This document shows positions 61,345-64,000 of a stretch of DNA of 64,000 nt, in pieces. The stretch's first letter is position 1; the number at the start of each line of letters is the position of its first letter. The position numbers and the translations under genes were made by a program. The notes under the pieces are model-generated. The model did not search any database and was not told where the DNA came from. It saw nothing but the letters and a program-made list of their open reading frames with translations. This stretch comes from PALSA-278 sp963760285 (GTDB taxonomy: Bacteria > Acidobacteriota > Terriglobia > Acidiferrales > UBA7541): the NCBI GenBank assembly GCA_963760285.1, contig CAVXCI010000004.1:186001-250000 (forward strand), written 5' to 3'.

Positions 61345-63801
61345 ATGTTTGCCCATTTGGGGAAGGCGATGCCGCTGCCGTTCCGATTCGCAAAGGGCGT
61401 GGCGGCGGGAATAGCGCTCATGGCCGCCAGTGCCGGCGCGGTCTACGCCCGGACGGCTCCGGAAACCGGGGGCGAGGCCAGTCTGAGGCTGCCAGACCTG
61501 TCCTCGGTCAATTTCCTCGGCATTAACGGTCACAAACTGCTCGTCTACGGCATCCTGTTTTGCATTTTCGGGCTGATTTTCGGCCTCACCATATATCGCC
61601 GCCTGAAAAACCTTCCCGTTCACCGCGCCATGCGCGAAGTTTCCGAGTTGATTTACGAGACCTGCAAGACCTATCTGATTACTCAGGGAAAATTCCTGCT
61701 TCTGCTGGAATCGTTCATCGCCGTGATCATCGTGCTTTATTTTGGCGTGCTGCTGCATCTGGGCGCGGTGCGCGTGGTCACCATCTTCCTGTTCAGCGTG
61801 CTGGGCATCGCCGGCAGCTACAGCGTGGCCTGGTTCGGCATCCGCGTAAACACCTTCGCCAACTCGCGGACGGCCTTCGCCGGACTGCGCGGCAAGCCTT
61901 ATCCGATTTATCACATTCCCCTGGAAGCCGGGATGAGCATCGGCATGATGTTGATCAGCATTGAGCTGCTGATGATGCTGGTGATTTTGCTCTTCGTCCC
62001 TCGCGATTATGCCGGACCCTGTTTCATCGGTTTCGCCATCGGCGAATCGCTGGGGGCGGCCGCGTTGCGAATTGCCGGCGGCATTTTCACCAAGATTGCC
62101 GACATCGGCTCCGACTTGATGAAAATCGTTTTCAAGATTAAGGAAGACGATGCCCGCAATCCCGGCGTGATCGCCGACTGCACCGGAGACAACGCCGGCG
62201 ACTCCGTCGGCCCGAGCGCGGACGGATTCGAAACCTATGGCGTCACCGGCGTGGCGCTGATCACGTTCATCCTGCTCGGCGTGAAGGACCCCACTGTGCA
62301 GGTCCAGTTGCTGGTGTGGATCTTCGTGATGCGCATCGCTATGCTGGTGGCCAGCGCCGTGGCCTATTTCATCAACGCCGCCATCGCCAAGGCGCGCTAC
62401 GCCAATGTGGACAAGATGAATTTCGAAACGCCGCTTACCTCGCTGGTGTGGATCACCTCGTTCGTTTCCATTGGCATGACCTATGCCATCTCTGCCAGGA
62501 TTATTCCTTCTCTTGGTGGAGACAGCTCGCAATGGTGGAAGCTGGCTACCATCATCTCCTGCGGGACTCTGGCGGGAGCCATTATTCCCGAGCTTGTAAA
62601 GGTCTTCACCTCTACGGAATCGCGGCACGTGCGGGAAATCGTGAGCTCGGCGGAGGAAGGCGGCGCATCACTGGGAATTCTCTCCGGCTTTGTCGCTGGA
62701 AGCTTCTCCGCCTATTACCTGGGACTGACCATGGTTTTCCTGATGTCCATTGGCTATCTCGTCAGCCGTCTCGGATTGGGAAATCTGATGATTGCCGCGC
62801 CTGTTTTTGCATTTGGCCTGGTGGCTTTCGGGTTTCTGGGCATGGGCCCGGTCACCATCGCCGTGGACTCTTACGGCCCGGTGACCGACAACGCGCAATC
62901 CATCTATGAGCTTTCGTTAATTGAGCAAATCCCCGGCATCAAGCAGGAATTGAAGAGGGATTACCAGATGGATGTGAATTTCGAGCGGGCCAAGGATTTG
63001 CTGGAAGAAAATGACGGCGCCGGCAACACCTTCAAAGCCACGGCCAAGCCTGTCCTTATTGGCACCGCCGTCGTCGGCGCCACCACCATGATTTTCTCCA
63101 TCATCATGGCGCTGACCAACGGTTTGACCGAAAACGTCGCCAAGCTTTCCCTTCTCCATGCCCCCTTCGTCCTCGGAATAATCACCGGCGGCGCTATGAT
63201 TTACTGGTTTACTGGCGCGGCCACCCAGGCCGTCACCACCGGGGCTTACCGCGCGGTGGAGTTCATCAAGGCCAATATAAAACTCGAAGGCGTGGTCAAG
63301 GCTTCCGTCGAGGACAGCAAGAAAGTGGTGGAAATCTGCACGCGTTATGCGCAGAAAGGCATGTTGAATATTTTCGTCGCCGTGTTCTTTGCCACTCTGG
63401 CCTTTGCCTTCCTCGAATCATTTTTCTTCATCGGTTACCTCATTTCCATTGCCGTCTTCGGCCTCTATCAGGCCATTTTCATGGCCAACGCTGGCGGCGG
63501 ATGGGACAACGCCAAGAAAATCGTCGAAGTGGAATTCAAGCAAAAAGGTACGCCGCTTCACGATGCCACCGTGATCGGCGACACTGTGGGCGACCCTTTC
63601 AAGGACACTTCCTCCGTGGCGCTGAATCCCGTTATTAAATTCACCACGCTGTTCGGATTGCTGGCGGTGGAACTGGCCGTCACGCTTTCCAATAGTCACG
63701 GAACAGGTTTGACGCGCACCCTGGCCGCGGCATTTTTCGTCGTGTCGTTCATCTTCGTGTATCGCTCGTTCTACGGCATGCGCATCAAAGGTTCTACATA
63801 A
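61345..63801 (+). CDS. hppA: Membrane-bound ion-translocating inorganic pyrophosphatase
   Basis: Couples pyrophosphate hydrolysis to proton (or sodium) pumping. Start ATG 61345 has GGAGG upstream; the earlier ATG 61321 has none. 818 residues, longer than the usual 650-750 owing to a signal-like N-terminus and an extra loop (EQIPGIKQELKRDY). Catalytic segments: DIGSDL, EDDARNPGVIADCTGDNAGD near 267-286, and DSYGPVTDNAQS. The motif GNTFKAT has lysine at the position that is Lys in K+-independent and Ala in K+-dependent enzymes, so a K+-independent proton pump is suggested. The neighbouring Gly/Thr position is Ala here. Confidence 0.93.
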   Translation: MFAHLGKAMPLPFRFAKGVAAGIALMAASAGAVYARTAPETGGEASLRLPDLSSVNFLGINGHKLLVYGILFCIFGLIFGLTIYRRLKNLPVHRAMREVSELIYETCKTYLITQGKFLLLLESFIAVIIVLYFGVLLHLGAVRVVTIFLFSVLGIAGSYSVAWFGIRVNTFANSRTAFAGLRGKPYPIYHIPLEAGMSIGMMLISIELLMMLVILLFVPRDYAGPCFIGFAIGESLGAAALRIAGGIFTKIADIGSDLMKIVFKIKEDDARNPGVIADCTGDNAGDSVGPSADGFETYGVTGVALITFILLGVKDPTVQVQLLVWIFVMRIAMLVASAVAYFINAAIAKARYANVDKMNFETPLTSLVWITSFVSIGMTYAISARIIPSLGGDSSQWWKLATIISCGTLAGAIIPELVKVFTSTESRHVREIVSSAEEGGASLGILSGFVAGSFSAYYLGLTMVFLMSIGYLVSRLGLGNLMIAAPVFAFGLVAFGFLGMGPVTIAVDSYGPVTDNAQSIYELSLIEQIPGIKQELKRDYQMDVNFERAKDLLEENDGAGNTFKATAKPVLIGTAVVGATTMIFSIIMALTNGLTENVAKLSLLHAPFVLGIITGGAMIYWFTGAATQAVTTGAYRAVEFIKANIKLEGVVKASVEDSKKVVEICTRYAQKGMLNIFVAVFFATLAFAFLESFFFIGYLISIAVFGLYQAIFMANAGGGWDNAKKIVEVEFKQKGTPLHDATVIGDTVGDPFKDTSSVALNPVIKFTTLFGLLAVELAVTLSNSHGTGLTRTLAAAFFVVSFIFVYRSFYGMRIKGST

Positions 63802-63849
63802 CAAGGCGGGCGCGGCGCAACGGCCGGTTCTGCAAAACGGAAATATTTG

Positions 63850-63884
63850 GCGGGGCGGGCGCCATGCTCGTCCCGCTTTTCTTT
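63850..63884 (+). terminator. Rho-independent terminator of hppA
   Basis: An 11-bp stem (GCGGGGCGGGC paired with GCTCGTCCCGC, including two G-U pairs), a 5-base loop and TTTTCTTTT, 49 bases after the hppA stop. Confidence 0.85.
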
Positions 63885-63916
63885 TGGCTGAATGTCTTGA
63901 ATTGTTCCCAGCGGTC

Positions 63917-64000
63917 TTACGTGCGAATAAAATTCAGGAATTTGGAAGTGCTGTTGTCAAAGCCGGGAAAAACGGCGGGCAGGTTGCGCATTCCCAGATG
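63917..64000 (-). CDS. 3' end of an unidentified gene
   Basis: On the minus strand the frame from the window edge reads LGMRNLPAVFPGFDNSTSKF and ends in LNFIRT-stop, TAA at 63917-63919. It is 27 codons with protein-like composition. It is convergent with hppA, with the terminator between them. No family is recognised from this short piece. Confidence 0.45.
   Translation of the reverse strand, partial: HLGMRNLPAVFPGFDNSTSKFLNFIRT

Noticed and set aside
61117..62628. A 503-codon minus-strand frame opposite hppA, rich in His, Gln and Glu
   Set aside because: Composition is that of antisense to hydrophobic helices; hppA motifs are unambiguous on the plus strand.

Overview
The window looks like a chromosomal segment of an acidobacterium, possibly near the Koribacter/Solibacter/Sulfotelmatobacter lineages. 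The inference rests on GC-rich host genes and on several large secreted repeat proteins common in that phylum: VCBS/FG-GAP, SBBP, GloVer and PQQ-like propellers. An ECF sigma/anti-sigma pair followed by B-box, LiaI-like and DUF4097 proteins fits the same picture. No ribosomal RNA gene or complete tRNA gene was seen, so the assignment rests on protein families recognised by eye.

Host part, 1-31.6 kb. A UPF0104-type flippase-like protein runs off the left edge. It is divergent from an envelope-stress operon (sigma factor, anti-sigma, B-box/LiaI protein, small LiaI protein, DUF4097 protein). Then come a VCBS-repeat protein, aroA, a secreted S55 (SpoIVB-type) protease-like protein, a secreted propeller and a serine/threonine dehydratase. 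A compact pentose-phosphate operon follows on the minus strand (tal, HAD hydrolase, zwf, pgl). After it lie two SBBP-repeat exoproteins (one frameshifted), a DUF2007 protein, an ABC exporter pair, a membrane-anchored MutS-like ATPase and a CPBP protease.

Integrated island, 31,673-52,687. A 21-kb element sits in the 3' end of rnpB (RNase P RNA). A perfect 25-bp copy of the rnpB 3' end marks the far boundary. An excisionase-like gene and a tyrosine integrase abut the intact rnpB. Inside the left end is an overlapping ParB-like / PAPS-reductase-like / ParB-like operon that resembles the IbrB/IbrA pairing and is cut by an IS3-family element. Inside the right end is a broken DnaB-like helicase gene, cut by a second, inverted copy of the same IS family. 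Between the two IS copies lie about 14 kb of cargo: a clan GH-A-like glycosidase, a lactonase-fold propeller, a beta-lactamase-fold hydrolase, a phospholipase C-type phosphoesterase, a multicopper oxidase, an AbiV-like HEPN protein and a PIN/antitoxin pair. Several transposase and IS remnants are interspersed.

Host part, 52.7-64 kb. Intact rnpB and a GloVer-repeat protein are followed by ligA and a diacylglycerol-kinase-family gene. Both of these carry many single-base lesions confined to about 54.9-56.9 kb, which looks more like locally poor sequence than biology. Then come a DUF457-type membrane hydrolase, a VTT-domain membrane protein, a PQQ-like propeller, a membrane pyrophosphatase with a clear terminator, and the 3' end of an unidentified gene.

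The most interesting material is the rnpB-targeting element itself and its ParB/PAPS-reductase operon, with AbiV and toxin-antitoxin genes in the cargo.
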